Part shown: in pieces, positions 10,587 through 18,727 of the stretch | How the letters are laid out: each line of letters opens with the position of its first letter | How positions within the stretch are numbered: position 1 is the first letter of the stretch | NCBI RefSeq assembly: GCF_902702915.1 | Contig: NZ_LR738849.1 | Coordinates: 2,115,001-2,179,000 of the forward strand | Length of the DNA: 64,000 nt | Reading direction: 5' to 3' | Source: Desulfovibrio sp. 86 | GTDB lineage: Bacteria > Desulfobacterota > Desulfovibrionia > Desulfovibrionales > Desulfovibrionaceae | The notes under the pieces: model-generated | What the model was told of the DNA's origin: nothing | The model's input: only the letters and a program-made list of their open reading frames with translations | The model's database searches: none | Program-made: the position numbers and the translations under genes

Positions 10587-11123
10587 ATGCGCAAACGTTA
10601 CCGTATTCTCGGGGGCATGGCCCTGCTGGCACTGGCGCTTGATCAATTGAGCAAGTATATTGTCATGCAGACCATCCCGGAACACAGGCCCGTTCCGGTG
10701 ATCCAGGGCCTGTTTGATCTTGTGAACATACGCAACCGTGGAGCGGCCTTTGGTTTTTTGAACCGCTCCGATATCGAGTGGCAGTTCTGGCTGTTTCTGG
10801 TCGCAACGCTCGTGGCCGCATGGGCCATATTCATGCTGGTTCGCAGCTCGCATGATGACCCCTGGCTGTTCGCGGGACTGGGGCTGGTTCTGGGCGGGGC
10901 ATTGGGCAACCTTGTGGATCGCGTCCGCTTTCGGGCGGTTGTGGACTTTCTGGATGTCTATTGGGGCGACTGGCACTGGCCTGCCTTTAACGTGGCCGAT
11001 TCGGCCATCTTTGTGGGGGCCGCCCTGGCCTGCCTCGCCATGTGGCGTCAGCCTTCCGGGGCCGGAGACAAAACGGGCCGTAACGCCGGGAAAGCCTCCG
11101 GCAAGGGAGGTAATGCCGCATGA
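10587..11123 (+). CDS. lspA: Lipoprotein signal peptidase
   Basis: A 178-residue integral membrane aspartyl protease that removes signal peptides from prolipoproteins. Four membrane segments are visible. The conserved motifs are present: DQLSK near residue 19, NRGAAFGFL near 50, GNLVDR near 107, and the catalytic aspartates expected at D120 (VVDFLD) and D138 (FNVADS). The basic C-terminal tail is rich in glycine and lysine. The start at 10587 is five bases after ileS. Its stop overlaps the next start by four bases (ATGA), so translation is probably coupled. Two lipoproteins that would be its substrates, CpoB and FlgH, are encoded nearby. Confidence 0.97.
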   Translation: MRKRYRILGGMALLALALDQLSKYIVMQTIPEHRPVPVIQGLFDLVNIRNRGAAFGFLNRSDIEWQFWLFLVATLVAAWAIFMLVRSSHDDPWLFAGLGLVLGGALGNLVDRVRFRAVVDFLDVYWGDWHWPAFNVADSAIFVGAALACLAMWRQPSGAGDKTGRNAGKASGKGGNAA

Positions 11124-11326
11124 TGTTTCATTGGTGGCATGTGGTTCTGGTTATGATTCCTATGATCCCCACGCTGTGGAGCCTCATCCACATATGGGGG
11201 CATGAGTTTCCCACACCGCAGCAACGGGCGCTGTGGCTCGTGCTGGTGGTTTTTTTACCGGTTATCGGCGGTATCATCTATATTTTCACGGGGCGTAAAA
11301 AAGCCCTGGGAAAAGTGCAAATTTGA
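11120..11326 (+). CDS. Small PLDc_N-type membrane protein
   Basis: A 68-residue protein with two hydrophobic segments (about residues 5-25 and 38-58) separated by a short polar turn, ending in [10 protein letters not shown]. This layout matches the PLDc_N domain, the membrane anchor found at the N-terminus of cardiolipin synthases and as a stand-alone small protein. No catalytic HKD motif is present, so no enzyme activity is proposed. The start overlaps the lspA stop (ATGA). GGGAGG lies nine bases upstream. A second ATG follows at once, so either could be used. Confidence 0.75.
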   Translation: MMFHWWHVVLVMIPMIPTLWSLIHIWGHEFPTPQQRALWLVLVVFLPVIGGIIYIFTGRKKALGKVQI

Positions 11327-11339
11327 AAAAGAGGATATT

Positions 11340-12362
11340 ATGCGCACATTCCGTACATTGTGCTTTGTCACGCTGGCTTGCGCTGCTCTGCCGCTGAGCG
11401 CCTGCGTATCCGGCGGCAGCTCCAGCGGGGGCAGCCTCAGCCTTGAACAGCAGGTGCAGCAGCACGATGTGCAGCTGCGGCAGATGCAACCCTCGCAGGC
11501 TGACGCCTGGAATCAGATCCAGGCTTTGCGGCAGGAACTGAACACCTTGAAAGGGCAGATGGATGACCTTAACAATGCCGGTGGCGCGCGCGCCCTTGTG
11601 GATCGCGTGAACCGGCATGACGAGGCCCTGCGCCAGGTCGAGCGCAGCATGGCGCTGAACCTGAACCTTGGCGATGCGCCGTCCGCCACGTCCGCTGCCG
11701 CGCCAGTCGCGCCTGTCGCGCCTGTCGCGCCCACGGGCCAGGTCGCGCCTTCCACCCAGACGGCGCTTCAGACTCCCAGCTATGGCCAGCCCACCTATGG
11801 TCAGGCCGGTGCTGCCGGTTCCGTGGGCGCCGGTTCCCCAGGGTATGCCGCAGCCGTGCCCGAAGGCGTGCAGCCTTACGGCGGTCAGGCCGCCGCTGCC
11901 GCCCAGGCTCCCGCTGCGGCTCCCGCCGGCAGCAACTGGGGCCAGCCTTCGCCGCAGCCGCAGCCGCAGGTGCAGGCTCCCCAAAAGGACATCTCGCTGG
12001 CGCTCTACGACGCTGGCGTCAACGCCTATAATGCCCGCAAGTATGACGAGGCCCAGCGCTCCTTTGCGGACTTTCTGAAAAACTACAAAAGCCATAACCT
12101 GGCTCCCGAGGCCCAGTTCTACATGGCCGAGTGCTACTTCCAGCGCAATCAGTTTGCGGACGCGGCCCTCGCCTATGACAAGGTCATCAAGGACTATCCC
12201 AAGTCCTCCAGTGCGCCCGGCGCTTACCTCAAGCAGGGCATAAGCTTCAGCAAGCTCAATCAGGGCGCGGCCTCCAAGGCCCGTCTGGAAGAACTCATCA
12301 AAAAGTATCCCAACTCGCCCGAAGCAGCCCGCGCCAAGACCTTCCTCAAGACCAACAAGTAA
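11340..12362 (+). CDS. cpoB: Cell division coordinator CpoB / YbgF-like lipoprotein
   Basis: A 340-residue periplasmic protein of the YbgF/CpoB type, which in other Proteobacteria links outer-membrane constriction by Tol-Pal to peptidoglycan synthesis. The signal peptide ends in a lipobox-like LPLSAC with cysteine 22, so this version is probably a lipoprotein. A coiled-coil segment covers about residues 35-105. A low-complexity Ala/Pro/Gln linker covers about 110-215, with the short repeat APVAPVAP. Three TPR-like repeats follow (for example YNARKYDEAQRSFADFLKNY). No tol or pal gene is beside it here. A GAGGATATT ribosome site precedes the start. Confidence 0.88.
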   Translation: MRTFRTLCFVTLACAALPLSACVSGGSSSGGSLSLEQQVQQHDVQLRQMQPSQADAWNQIQALRQELNTLKGQMDDLNNAGGARALVDRVNRHDEALRQVERSMALNLNLGDAPSATSAAAPVAPVAPVAPTGQVAPSTQTALQTPSYGQPTYGQAGAAGSVGAGSPGYAAAVPEGVQPYGGQAAAAAQAPAAAPAGSNWGQPSPQPQPQVQAPQKDISLALYDAGVNAYNARKYDEAQRSFADFLKNYKSHNLAPEAQFYMAECYFQRNQFADAALAYDKVIKDYPKSSSAPGAYLKQGISFSKLNQGAASKARLEELIKKYPNSPEAARAKTFLKTNK

Positions 12363-12373
12363 GTTCTCTTCAT

Positions 12374-12402
12374 GCCGCCGCGCCGAACCTCGGCGCGGCG
12401 GC
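12374..12402 (+). terminator. GC-rich hairpin after cpoB
   Basis: GCCGCCGCGCC and GGCGCGGCGGC form a perfect 11-base-pair stem around GAACCTC, followed by only a modest pyrimidine stretch. It may attenuate or terminate transcription between cpoB and cheZ. Confidence 0.5.
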
Positions 12403-12449
12403 CTTCTATTGCCTTTCCCCAACAGCGCCCGAGGCGCAAAGGTACACGC

Positions 12450-13088
12450 ATGAGCGACAAAAAGGCCGAACCCGCCGTGTACAGGCAGTTGAGCGCGGAC
12501 ATGCGGCAGGGACTCAAGGATATCTATCAGCAGATTTCCACAGCCTCGCAGAGCAAGCCTCTGACCGATGCCGACACGGATGCGCTTTTTCACGAAGCCA
12601 CCGCCCAACTGGCCGAAGTGCTCAAAGCCACAGAAAGCGCCACCATGTCAATTATGGAAGTTGTGGAGCGCCATCTTGACTTGCAGGCGCAGAATGCTGA
12701 ACTCCTGGCGGCAGTGCGCGAGGGCACGGCATCGCAGGGGCAGATTGCGCGCCTTGAAAAAAATAACGCTTTGCTTGGCGACGACCTTACCGGCCTGCTG
12801 ACGGCCCTGAGCTTTCAGGACATCACGGGGCAGCGCATCAAGCGGGTGGTGACGGCGCTGAACAAGATCGAAAATACCGTGGTGGAGCTGTATATTTCTT
12901 CGGGCCTCATCATGGACGGGGCGGAAAAAGACCCGAACAAGGATACGGAATCCCTGCAGACCGAGGCTCGTAAAGCTGTGGAGGATTTTCGCCAGCACCG
13001 CAAGAAAGCCGACGGCCTCAAAGGCCCCGACGGCAACGGCGTGTCGCAGAGCGCCATTGACGATATGCTCAGTCAGCTTGGTATGTAA
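12450..13088 (+). CDS. cheZ: Chemotaxis phosphatase CheZ
   Basis: A 212-residue protein predicted to dephosphorylate CheY-P. The active-site segment SFQDITGQRIKR carries the aspartate and glutamine of the CheZ family (D124 and Q128 here, equivalent to D143 and Q147 of E. coli CheZ). The C-terminus SAIDDMLSQLGM matches the CheY-binding tail of the family, after a flexible linker at about 170-200. Most of the protein is long amphipathic helix, as expected for the CheZ four-helix bundle. The start at 12450 follows GGCGCAAAGG. Flagellar genes lie downstream, which fits a motility role, although the nitroreductase gene stands between. Confidence 0.9.
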   Translation: MSDKKAEPAVYRQLSADMRQGLKDIYQQISTASQSKPLTDADTDALFHEATAQLAEVLKATESATMSIMEVVERHLDLQAQNAELLAAVREGTASQGQIARLEKNNALLGDDLTGLLTALSFQDITGQRIKRVVTALNKIENTVVELYISSGLIMDGAEKDPNKDTESLQTEARKAVEDFRQHRKKADGLKGPDGNGVSQSAIDDMLSQLGM

Positions 13089-13112
13089 CACGCCTGCTAC
13101 CCGGCATTTTTC

Positions 13113-13142
13113 AAGGCATCTTGTGCACGCGGGATGCCTTTT
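13113..13142 (+). terminator. Terminator after cheZ
   Basis: AAGGCATC pairs with GATGCCTT around a loop of about 13 bases, with TTTT at the end. It sits 25 bases after the cheZ stop. Confidence 0.7.
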
Positions 13143-13190
13143 GCTTACACGGGCGCGGCACACGCTGCCGTTCACCCAGAGGAGAGAATC

Positions 13191-14015
13191 ATGAACGTAT
13201 TTACTGTTGATCACGATCTGTGCCGCAAGGACGGCATCTGCGCCATGGTTTGTCCGGTGCATATAATTGACGCCGAGGTGGGCGCATATCCCACCATGGA
13301 CAAGCACAAGGCCGCCTATTGCATTGGTTGCGGTCAGTGTATGGCCTTTTGCCCCACCCAGGCCTGCGCGGCGCCAGGGCTTGACCGCAAGGACTGTCAG
13401 ATCCTGCGCCCCGAGCACATGCCCACGGCGGAGCAGGTTGAGGAACTCGCGGTGTCCCGCAGGTCTGTGCGCAATTTTAAAAACAGGAACATTCCCAGGG
13501 AGCAGTTTGAACGGCTGCTGGCAGCGGCCCGTTTTGCCCCCACGGCCAAGAATACCCAGAACCTGCGCTGGATTGTGCTTGAATCGCGCGAGCAGGTGGT
13601 AAGGCTGGCGGAACTGGTGGTGGACTGGCTGCGCATTTTGCCGCAGGCCGACGCCACTCTGAGCGAAGGCGTACATGCCAGCGGCCTTGTGAGCGCTTGG
13701 GACAAGGGGATCGACGTGATTACCCGCACGGCCCCGCATCTGGCGGTAGTGGTCGCTCCCCAGTGGCACTGGGGACGGACGGATTCCGCCATTGCCGCCA
13801 CCTATCTTGAACTGCTGGCCCATGCTCAGGGCATAGGCTGCTGTTGGGGAGGCTATCTCTGCACGGCCTTTGAGCACCCGGCGGCGCAGCCTGTACGGGA
13901 CTTCCTCGGCGTCGGGCCGGATGAGATGGCTTATGCCGCGCAGATGATGGGCTATCCCCTTTTCAAGGCCAAGGCGCGCCCCGTGCGTAAACAGCCTGAT
14001 GTGACATGGAAGTAG
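13191..14015 (+). CDS. Ferredoxin-domain nitroreductase
   Basis: A 274-residue fusion of a two-cluster ferredoxin and a nitroreductase. The N-terminal 70 residues carry two CxxxxxCxxxCP-type clusters (CRKDGICAMVCP and CIGCGQCMAFCP), expected to bind 4Fe-4S centres. From about residue 85 the FMN-binding nitroreductase fold begins (SRRSVRNFKNR, FAPTAKNTQN, and GIGCCWGGY near 225). It probably passes electrons from ferredoxin-type donors to a flavin and an unknown oxidised substrate in the cytosol. Such fusions are common in strict anaerobes. GAGGAGAGAATC precedes the start, and strong terminators on both sides make it a single-gene unit. Confidence 0.9.
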   Translation: MNVFTVDHDLCRKDGICAMVCPVHIIDAEVGAYPTMDKHKAAYCIGCGQCMAFCPTQACAAPGLDRKDCQILRPEHMPTAEQVEELAVSRRSVRNFKNRNIPREQFERLLAAARFAPTAKNTQNLRWIVLESREQVVRLAELVVDWLRILPQADATLSEGVHASGLVSAWDKGIDVITRTAPHLAVVVAPQWHWGRTDSAIAATYLELLAHAQGIGCCWGGYLCTAFEHPAAQPVRDFLGVGPDEMAYAAQMMGYPLFKAKARPVRKQPDVTWK

Positions 14016-14068
14016 ACGCCCTGGCCTGATCTGACGCGCCAACGTAATTCAGCCCGGATCACGCTTGC

Positions 14069-14099
14069 AGCCCCCCGCCTGTGCGGGGGGCTTTTTTTT
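14069..14099 (+). terminator. Strong intrinsic terminator
   Basis: AGCCCCCCGC and GCGGGGGGCT form a ten-base-pair stem with a CTGT loop and eight T residues. It separates the nitroreductase gene from the flagellar block. Confidence 0.93.
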
Positions 14100-14197
14100 G
14101 GCCCGTACTTTGCAAAGATTCTGGCACGGGCCACCGGGCCCGGGGAAAAGATGGCCGCGCACCCGTTTCAGCGCGCCTGCCAACCAAGGAGGAGCAC

Positions 14198-14995
14198 ATG
14201 CAAGCTGGCATGTTTAGCGGACTTTTTGCCGCACTCAGCACCGAGCACCGCATGAATTATATCGCCAATAATTTGGCGAATGCCAATACGCGCGGCTACA
14301 AACGCGACACCGTGGCGTTCAAGGACACCATGGTCAGCTATGCCTTTGACGAAATCCGCGAGCCGATACTGAACCTCAAGTCAGATCCCCTGTTTCCCGA
14401 GCCGCTCAATGCCTCAAGGGTGCGGCTGGCGGTGTCAAAGATAGATTTTGCCCAGGGCTCCATGCAGTATTCGGGCAATCCTCTGGACGTGGCCATAAAT
14501 GGCGAAAACGCCTTTTTTCGCGTGGCCACGCCAACAGGAGAATTTTTGACGCGCAACGGCGCCTTTGTGCTGTCTGAAGACGGCACCATCATGACGCCGC
14601 ACGGCTATCCGGTACAGGCTCAGGGCGGCGGCAACATCACTATTCCGCAGGGCACGCGGCATATCCAGATAAGCGGCGACGGCCAGGTCATTGCCGACAA
14701 TGACGTGATAGGGCAAATCGCTCTGGTCAATGTGGATAATCCGCAGAACCTCGAGAAGATGGGCAATAATCTGTATCGCCCGCGCCAGAATGTGCAGGTG
14801 GCGGAAGGCGATGCCTACGCGGGCGGAAACCGCCTGGAACAAGGCTTTACAGAAGCCGCCAACGTCGAGGTGGTGCCCGAGATGGTGAACATGATTGAGG
14901 TGCAGCGCCAGTTTGAAGCGTACCAGAAGGTCATGCAGACCTCGGATACGCTGGATCGCGCGGCCACGGATAAAGTGGGCCGCCGACAGGGTTAG
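14198..14995 (+). CDS. flgF: Flagellar proximal-rod protein FlgF
   Basis: A 265-residue rod protein of the flagellar hook-basal body family. The N-terminal rod signature is visible as NYIANNLANANTRGYKRD, the central FlgE/F/G region includes GNPLDVAINGENAFFRV, and the C-terminal heptad region ends in MVNMIEVQRQFEAYQKVMQTSD. It is exported by the flagellar type III system and assembles into the proximal rod. AAGGAGGAGC precedes the ATG. It heads the block flgF-flgG-flgA-flgH. A gap of 184 bases without recognisable features separates it from flgG. Confidence 0.95.
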   Translation: MQAGMFSGLFAALSTEHRMNYIANNLANANTRGYKRDTVAFKDTMVSYAFDEIREPILNLKSDPLFPEPLNASRVRLAVSKIDFAQGSMQYSGNPLDVAINGENAFFRVATPTGEFLTRNGAFVLSEDGTIMTPHGYPVQAQGGGNITIPQGTRHIQISGDGQVIADNDVIGQIALVNVDNPQNLEKMGNNLYRPRQNVQVAEGDAYAGGNRLEQGFTEAANVEVVPEMVNMIEVQRQFEAYQKVMQTSDTLDRAATDKVGRRQG

Positions 14996-15179
14996 GGCAT
15001 TTTCATTCTGAAAGAGCTCTTACGGCTGCGTGAGCAGACGCTCGCCGTGAAGGCGCAGGCGCGATTCATCCGCGCTGGCAAGCGCCACAACGGGCGTACC
15101 GTAGACGTTGAGAATGCGTATTCGCAAAAATAGTCTGCTCCAGGGCTGACAGCGAAGGCTGAAACAAGGAGAGTTTTCC

Positions 15180-15965
15180 ATGATGCGTTCCCTTTGGACT
15201 GGAGCCACCGGCATGGTGGCACAGCAACTCAATATTGACGTCATTTCCAACAACCTGGCCAACGTCAACACGACGGGCTTCAAGAAAAGCCGCGCCGAAT
15301 TTGAAGACCTCATGTACCAGACCATGCGCATGGCCGGGTCCATAACCGAGGGCGACAACCGTCTGCCGGTGGGCATACAGGTGGGCATGGGCACGCGCCC
15401 CACGGCCGTGCACAAGTTTTTCACCCAGGGCGACTTTCAGAATACCGGCAACACGCTGGACGTGGCCATTGAAGGCGACGGCTTTTTTCAGGTGGATGTG
15501 AACGGCGAGCTCATGTACACCCGCGCCGGTTCCTTCAAGCTCAACCAGGACGGCACTGTGGTGACGGCCAATGGCTACATCCTGCAGCCGGAATTTGCCG
15601 TGCCTGCGGAAACCAAGAATATTTCCATCTCTTCGTCCGGGCATATAGCCGCGCTGGACGCCCAGGGACAGGAAATCGCCGGGGCGGAAATTCCGCTGTA
15701 CACCTTCATCAACCCCGCCGGTCTCGACGCTCGCGGACGTAACCTTTTCACGCCCACGCAGGCTTCGGCCGACGCGGTGGAAGGCGTGCCCGGCACGGCC
15801 AATGTCGGCACTCTGGCACAGGGATTTCTGGAAATGTCCAACGTGGAAGTGGTGGACGAAATGGTCAACATGATTGTTGGTCAGCGCGCCTATGAGGTCA
15901 ACTCCAAGTCCATCCAGACGTCAGACTCCATGCTTGGCATCGCGGTACAGCTCAAGCGCAGTTAG
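15180..15965 (+). CDS. flgG: Flagellar distal-rod protein FlgG
   Basis: A 261-residue distal-rod subunit. It has the family N-terminus MRSLWTGATGMVAQQLNIDV followed by ISNNLANVNTTGFKKSRAEF, the central NTLDVAIEGDGFFQV, and the C-terminal EMVNMIVGQRAYEVNSKSIQ. The length is the usual one. AAGGAGAG precedes two adjacent ATG codons and either could be used. It is followed after 14 bases by flgA, so co-transcription is likely. Sequence similarity to the neighbouring FlgF reflects their common family. Confidence 0.97.
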   Translation: MMRSLWTGATGMVAQQLNIDVISNNLANVNTTGFKKSRAEFEDLMYQTMRMAGSITEGDNRLPVGIQVGMGTRPTAVHKFFTQGDFQNTGNTLDVAIEGDGFFQVDVNGELMYTRAGSFKLNQDGTVVTANGYILQPEFAVPAETKNISISSSGHIAALDAQGQEIAGAEIPLYTFINPAGLDARGRNLFTPTQASADAVEGVPGTANVGTLAQGFLEMSNVEVVDEMVNMIVGQRAYEVNSKSIQTSDSMLGIAVQLKRS

Positions 15966-15979
15966 GCGGTAGCAACATC

Positions 15980-17245
15980 ATGAAATTACTGGCGGTACAT
16001 ATATCCACAACGGCAGATACGGTCGGGGCAGGGCGTAACGCGCGGCTCGTCAGGCTGGTCTGGTTTGCCGTGTCCGCTGTCCTGCTGGCGCTGACGCTGG
16101 CCTGCCTGTGGCGGGCCGGGCCTGTGCTGGCGGCGGGCGGCGTGCCGCAGGCCGTATGGCAGGATACTGACCGCAATCACCGGCGTTCGCCCGCACAGGT
16201 GAAAACCCAGCTACGGCCGCCACAGGTTCGCGCCGGGCAAATGCCCCTGAGCCCCGAAGCCCAGGACGCCAGAGCCGCCAAGACCAGTTCCCAGCTGGCC
16301 GCCAATGCTGTGCCCCTGGCCCAGGAAGGGCAGCTGAACATGCTGGGGCAGGGCGACTGGCGGCTCAAGATCGTCTCCGCCGCCGTGACCGGCACCAGCA
16401 TGGTGCAGCTGGGAGATATAGCCGTGCCCATCGGGCATATGGATCAGGCGCAGTGGGACGCCTTGCGCGCCACCCCCCTGTGGGAAGCGCCGCCGGAAGA
16501 AGGCAAGCCGTTGCAAATCAACCGCTCCCGCCTGTCGCAGGCATTACGGCAGGCCCTGGGGCAGGATGTGGCCGGGCGCTGCATTTTGCCCACGTCCCTC
16601 GTGATCCAGCGCGGCGGCCTGGTCTTCAGGGAAGACGATTTGCGCAACTATGTCGTCAAAAGCCTGACTCCCCAGTTGGCGGCCATGCCGGGAGAGGCCG
16701 AACTCACGGACTTTCGTCTGCCGGAATACATTTTTCTTGCCCACAGCCAGCAGCGCGTACAGCTTGAGCCGGGCAAACTGGCTCCGGGGCGCGTGCCCTT
16801 GCGCTTTGCCGTGCAGGAGGCCGACGGTACGGTTCTGCGGCGGGTGGCGGGCACAGCCACGCTGGCCCTGTGGCTTACCGTGCCCACGGCGGCCCAGTCC
16901 ATGAACAAGGGCGACGCCCTGACAGCCCAAAGCGTCACCTTTATGCGCGTCAACGCAGGGCAGCTGCGCGACCTGCCCTGGGACGGGCACGGCGGCCCCT
17001 GGCAGCTGGCCCGCGCCATCAATGCAGGAGACACAATCCTGCAAAGCGATCTGGCCAATCAGCTTATGGTCAAACGCGGGGATGTGGTCACACTCATATT
17101 TTCCAGAAATAACCTGCGCATCTCCACGCAAGCGCAGGCCCTGGCCGACGGCGAACCCGGCGCGACCATTCCGCTGCGGAACTTGCAAACCAAAAAACAG
17201 GTCTTCGGCATTGTCAAAAACGGCAATACCGTGGAGATACACTAG
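15980..17245 (+). CDS. flgA: Flagellar P-ring assembly protein FlgA
   Basis: A 421-residue protein with a FlgA-type C-terminal half. The SAF-like region is at about residues 300-345 (SMNKGDALTAQSVTFMR, INAGDTILQSDL) and the final domain has IPLRNLQTKKQVFGIVKNG. FlgA is a periplasmic chaperone for P-ring assembly. The N-terminus has a hydrophobic segment at about residues 24-52 that serves as signal or anchor. The protein is clearly longer than the roughly 220-residue enterobacterial form because of an extra region of about 150 residues after the membrane segment. It lies between flgG and flgH, close to both. Confidence 0.9.
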   Translation: MKLLAVHISTTADTVGAGRNARLVRLVWFAVSAVLLALTLACLWRAGPVLAAGGVPQAVWQDTDRNHRRSPAQVKTQLRPPQVRAGQMPLSPEAQDARAAKTSSQLAANAVPLAQEGQLNMLGQGDWRLKIVSAAVTGTSMVQLGDIAVPIGHMDQAQWDALRATPLWEAPPEEGKPLQINRSRLSQALRQALGQDVAGRCILPTSLVIQRGGLVFREDDLRNYVVKSLTPQLAAMPGEAELTDFRLPEYIFLAHSQQRVQLEPGKLAPGRVPLRFAVQEADGTVLRRVAGTATLALWLTVPTAAQSMNKGDALTAQSVTFMRVNAGQLRDLPWDGHGGPWQLARAINAGDTILQSDLANQLMVKRGDVVTLIFSRNNLRISTQAQALADGEPGATIPLRNLQTKKQVFGIVKNGNTVEIH

Positions 17246-17295
17246 GCGTTGCAGCCGCACTGGCGGCAAGGCGCGGTTACCAAGGAGAGGAGCAA

Positions 17296-18015
17296 ATGCA
17301 GGCACGTCATGTCATACCCGTTCTGGCGCTGGTCTTTGCGCTGTGCGCCGCCTGCGGCGGCGGGCCGCGCAAGCATCCGGCCTTGCAACCGCCTGTTATC
17401 GATCCGCAGGAATACAGGCAGGAAACCAACGCGGCAAACAACCCCGGTTCGCTTTTTGCGGCCAGTGAGCAGGATACGCTTTTTTCTGACAGCCGCGCCC
17501 GCAGGGTAGGGGATATCGTTGTGGTCAAACTGGTGGAAAACACCAAAGCCCAGAACAAGGCGGAAACCACGTCGAAAAAGAACAGCGGCAACGATTATCA
17601 GGTGGGCGCGCTTTTCGGGCAGACTTCGAGTGGCTTCATCCCCTTTCTGGGGGTAGGCCCCAACAGTTCTATTCCGGGCCCGGCCTTGTCTTCAAAGTCT
17701 GGCAGCGACCTTTCTGCCACGGGCAAGACCAAGCGCGAAAACTACGTCACCACCTCACTGGCGGCTCGCGTCATCCGGGTGCTGCCGGGCGGCCTGCTGC
17801 AGATCGAAGGCGCGCGTGAAATCCGCGTCAACGAGGAAACAGAGTATATGGTAGTGCGCGGCATGGTGCGCACCAAGGACGTGAGCGCGGACAACAGCGT
17901 GCTTTCAACCCAGCTCGCCGACGCCAGCATTGAATACTACGGCCGCGGCGTACTGGCCGACAAGCAGAAGCCCGGATGGTTCACGCGCCTTATGGACAAC
18001 GTCTGGCCCTTCTAG
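17296..18015 (+). CDS. flgH: Flagellar L-ring protein FlgH
   Basis: A 239-residue outer-membrane lipoprotein that forms the L-ring around the flagellar rod. The lipobox ALCAAC places the lipidated cysteine at residue 20. Family motifs are visible: SLFSDSRA-like (TLFSDSRARRVGDIVVV), VLPGGLLQIEGAREIRVN, VRGMVRTKDVSADN and IEYYGRGVLADKQKPGW at the C-terminus. AAGGAGAGGAGC precedes the start. The P-ring gene flgI, which often follows, is not downstream. A tRNA gene and an integrated element follow instead. Confidence 0.96.
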   Translation: MQARHVIPVLALVFALCAACGGGPRKHPALQPPVIDPQEYRQETNAANNPGSLFAASEQDTLFSDSRARRVGDIVVVKLVENTKAQNKAETTSKKNSGNDYQVGALFGQTSSGFIPFLGVGPNSSIPGPALSSKSGSDLSATGKTKRENYVTTSLAARVIRVLPGGLLQIEGAREIRVNEETEYMVVRGMVRTKDVSADNSVLSTQLADASIEYYGRGVLADKQKPGWFTRLMDNVWPF

Positions 18016-18030
18016 CATGGCGTGGCATTT

Positions 18031-18159
18031 TGAAGTGCTTTGTGGGGGAGAGACGTGAGCGCAGGGCGCTCCGACAGAAACGCGCCACGGTGGAATGCTT
18101 TGTGGGGGAGGTATGTGGTTGGCCCGTCGATGGCGACGTGGAATGCTTTGTGGGGGAGG
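18031..18159 (+). repeat. Three copies of a 21-base repeat
   Basis: TGGAATGCTTTGTGGGGGAG occurs at 18091 and 18139, and once with a change (TGAAGTGC...) at 18031. Spacings are 60 and 48 bases. The last copy runs into the palindrome at 18152. Too few and too uneven for a CRISPR array. Confidence 0.75.
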
Positions 18160-18189
18160 AGACCCTTTTGCAAAAGGGTCTCCTCCCCC
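18152..18189 (+). terminator. Perfect 38-base palindrome, likely flgH terminator
   Basis: GGGGGAGGAGACCCTTTTG is followed at once by its exact reverse complement, giving 38 bases with no spacer. In RNA it would fold into a very stable hairpin. There is no clear T run after it (CACGCCCCC follows), so it may act as an RNA-stability or bidirectional block rather than a textbook terminator. Confidence 0.6.
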
Positions 18190-18467
18190 ACGCCCCCACC
18201 CCCTAAAACCTTTATTGCCGTTAGGGCGTGCTGGCTTTGAATGGGGTGCGCGCTGACGCTGCACGCGGGTGACCGGCGTGGGCTGGCACAAGTGAGGGCT
18301 GGCTCGGTTCGCAGGGCAGAGCAAGCCTGCGGCAGAGTTGCCGCCTGCAATGCGTGAGAGATATTCCGGGTCAGGCCGTGTATACTGAGCCGCAACACCA
18401 TAATTTTTTTGACTGTGGGCAAAAAAAGCTTGCCAAGCACTGCCCGTTCGGGTAAATCAATCTTCGC

Positions 18468-18554
18468 GCCGAAGTGGTGGAATTGGTAGACACGCTAGGT
18501 TCAGGGTCTAGTTCTCGCAAGGGAGTGGGAGTTCGAGTCTCCCCTTCGGCACCA
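18468..18554 (+). tRNA. tRNA-Leu (anticodon CAG)
   Basis: An 87-base tRNA with an encoded CCA end. The acceptor stem GCCGAAG pairs with CTTCGGC. The anticodon loop TTCAGGG lies between CTAGG and TCTAG and gives anticodon CAG. A long variable arm, as in tRNA-Leu, precedes the T arm GGGAGTTCGAGTCTCCC. It is the likely attachment target of the element whose integrase gene starts about 170 bases downstream. Confidence 0.96.
18520..18554 (+). other. Probable left attachment site (attL)
   Basis: Tyrosine integrases of this type commonly use the 3' end of a tRNA gene, and the integrase gene here follows the tRNA-Leu and reads away from it. The T arm and acceptor end are therefore the probable core. 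No second copy of this segment was found by eye in the rest of the window, so the right end is not located. Confidence 0.4.
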
Positions 18555-18561
18555 TCTTTCA

Positions 18562-18602
18562 AGAGTCGTTATAAGCAACAGCTTGTAACGACTTATTTTT
18601 TT
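18562..18602 (+). terminator. Terminator after tRNA-Leu
   Basis: AGTCGTTA pairs with TAACGACT around a 14-base loop, followed by a T run (TTATTTTTTT). It ends the tRNA transcript before the integrase gene. Confidence 0.75.
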
Positions 18603-18727
18603 GTCTTGTGGCCAGCATAGGCACCAGACGAAAACCCGCACTTGGGAGTTTATGGGGTCAAAGTGCGGGGTCAAAGACGTGCCAAAATCGGGTGCAAACC
18701 TTTTTTGGCAGGTCAGGAGAAAACCCC

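Larger units (their letters stand above)
18016..18467. other. Gap with short repeats and hairpin, no gene
   Basis: Between flgH and the tRNA there is no credible gene. The first part has three copies of a 21-base repeat and a long palindrome. The second part (18200-18460) is unique sequence. A TTGACT at 18409 with a weak TGCCAA 16 bases later could be the tRNA promoter, but the match is poor. Confidence 0.6.

Noticed and set aside
11286-12608. A 440-codon frame antisense to cpoB
   Set aside because: Same GC-skew artefact; the product is a glycine- and arginine-rich string without domains.
18031-18189. CRISPR array
   Set aside because: Only three repeats with unequal 27-39-base gaps, followed by a palindrome, and no cas gene.
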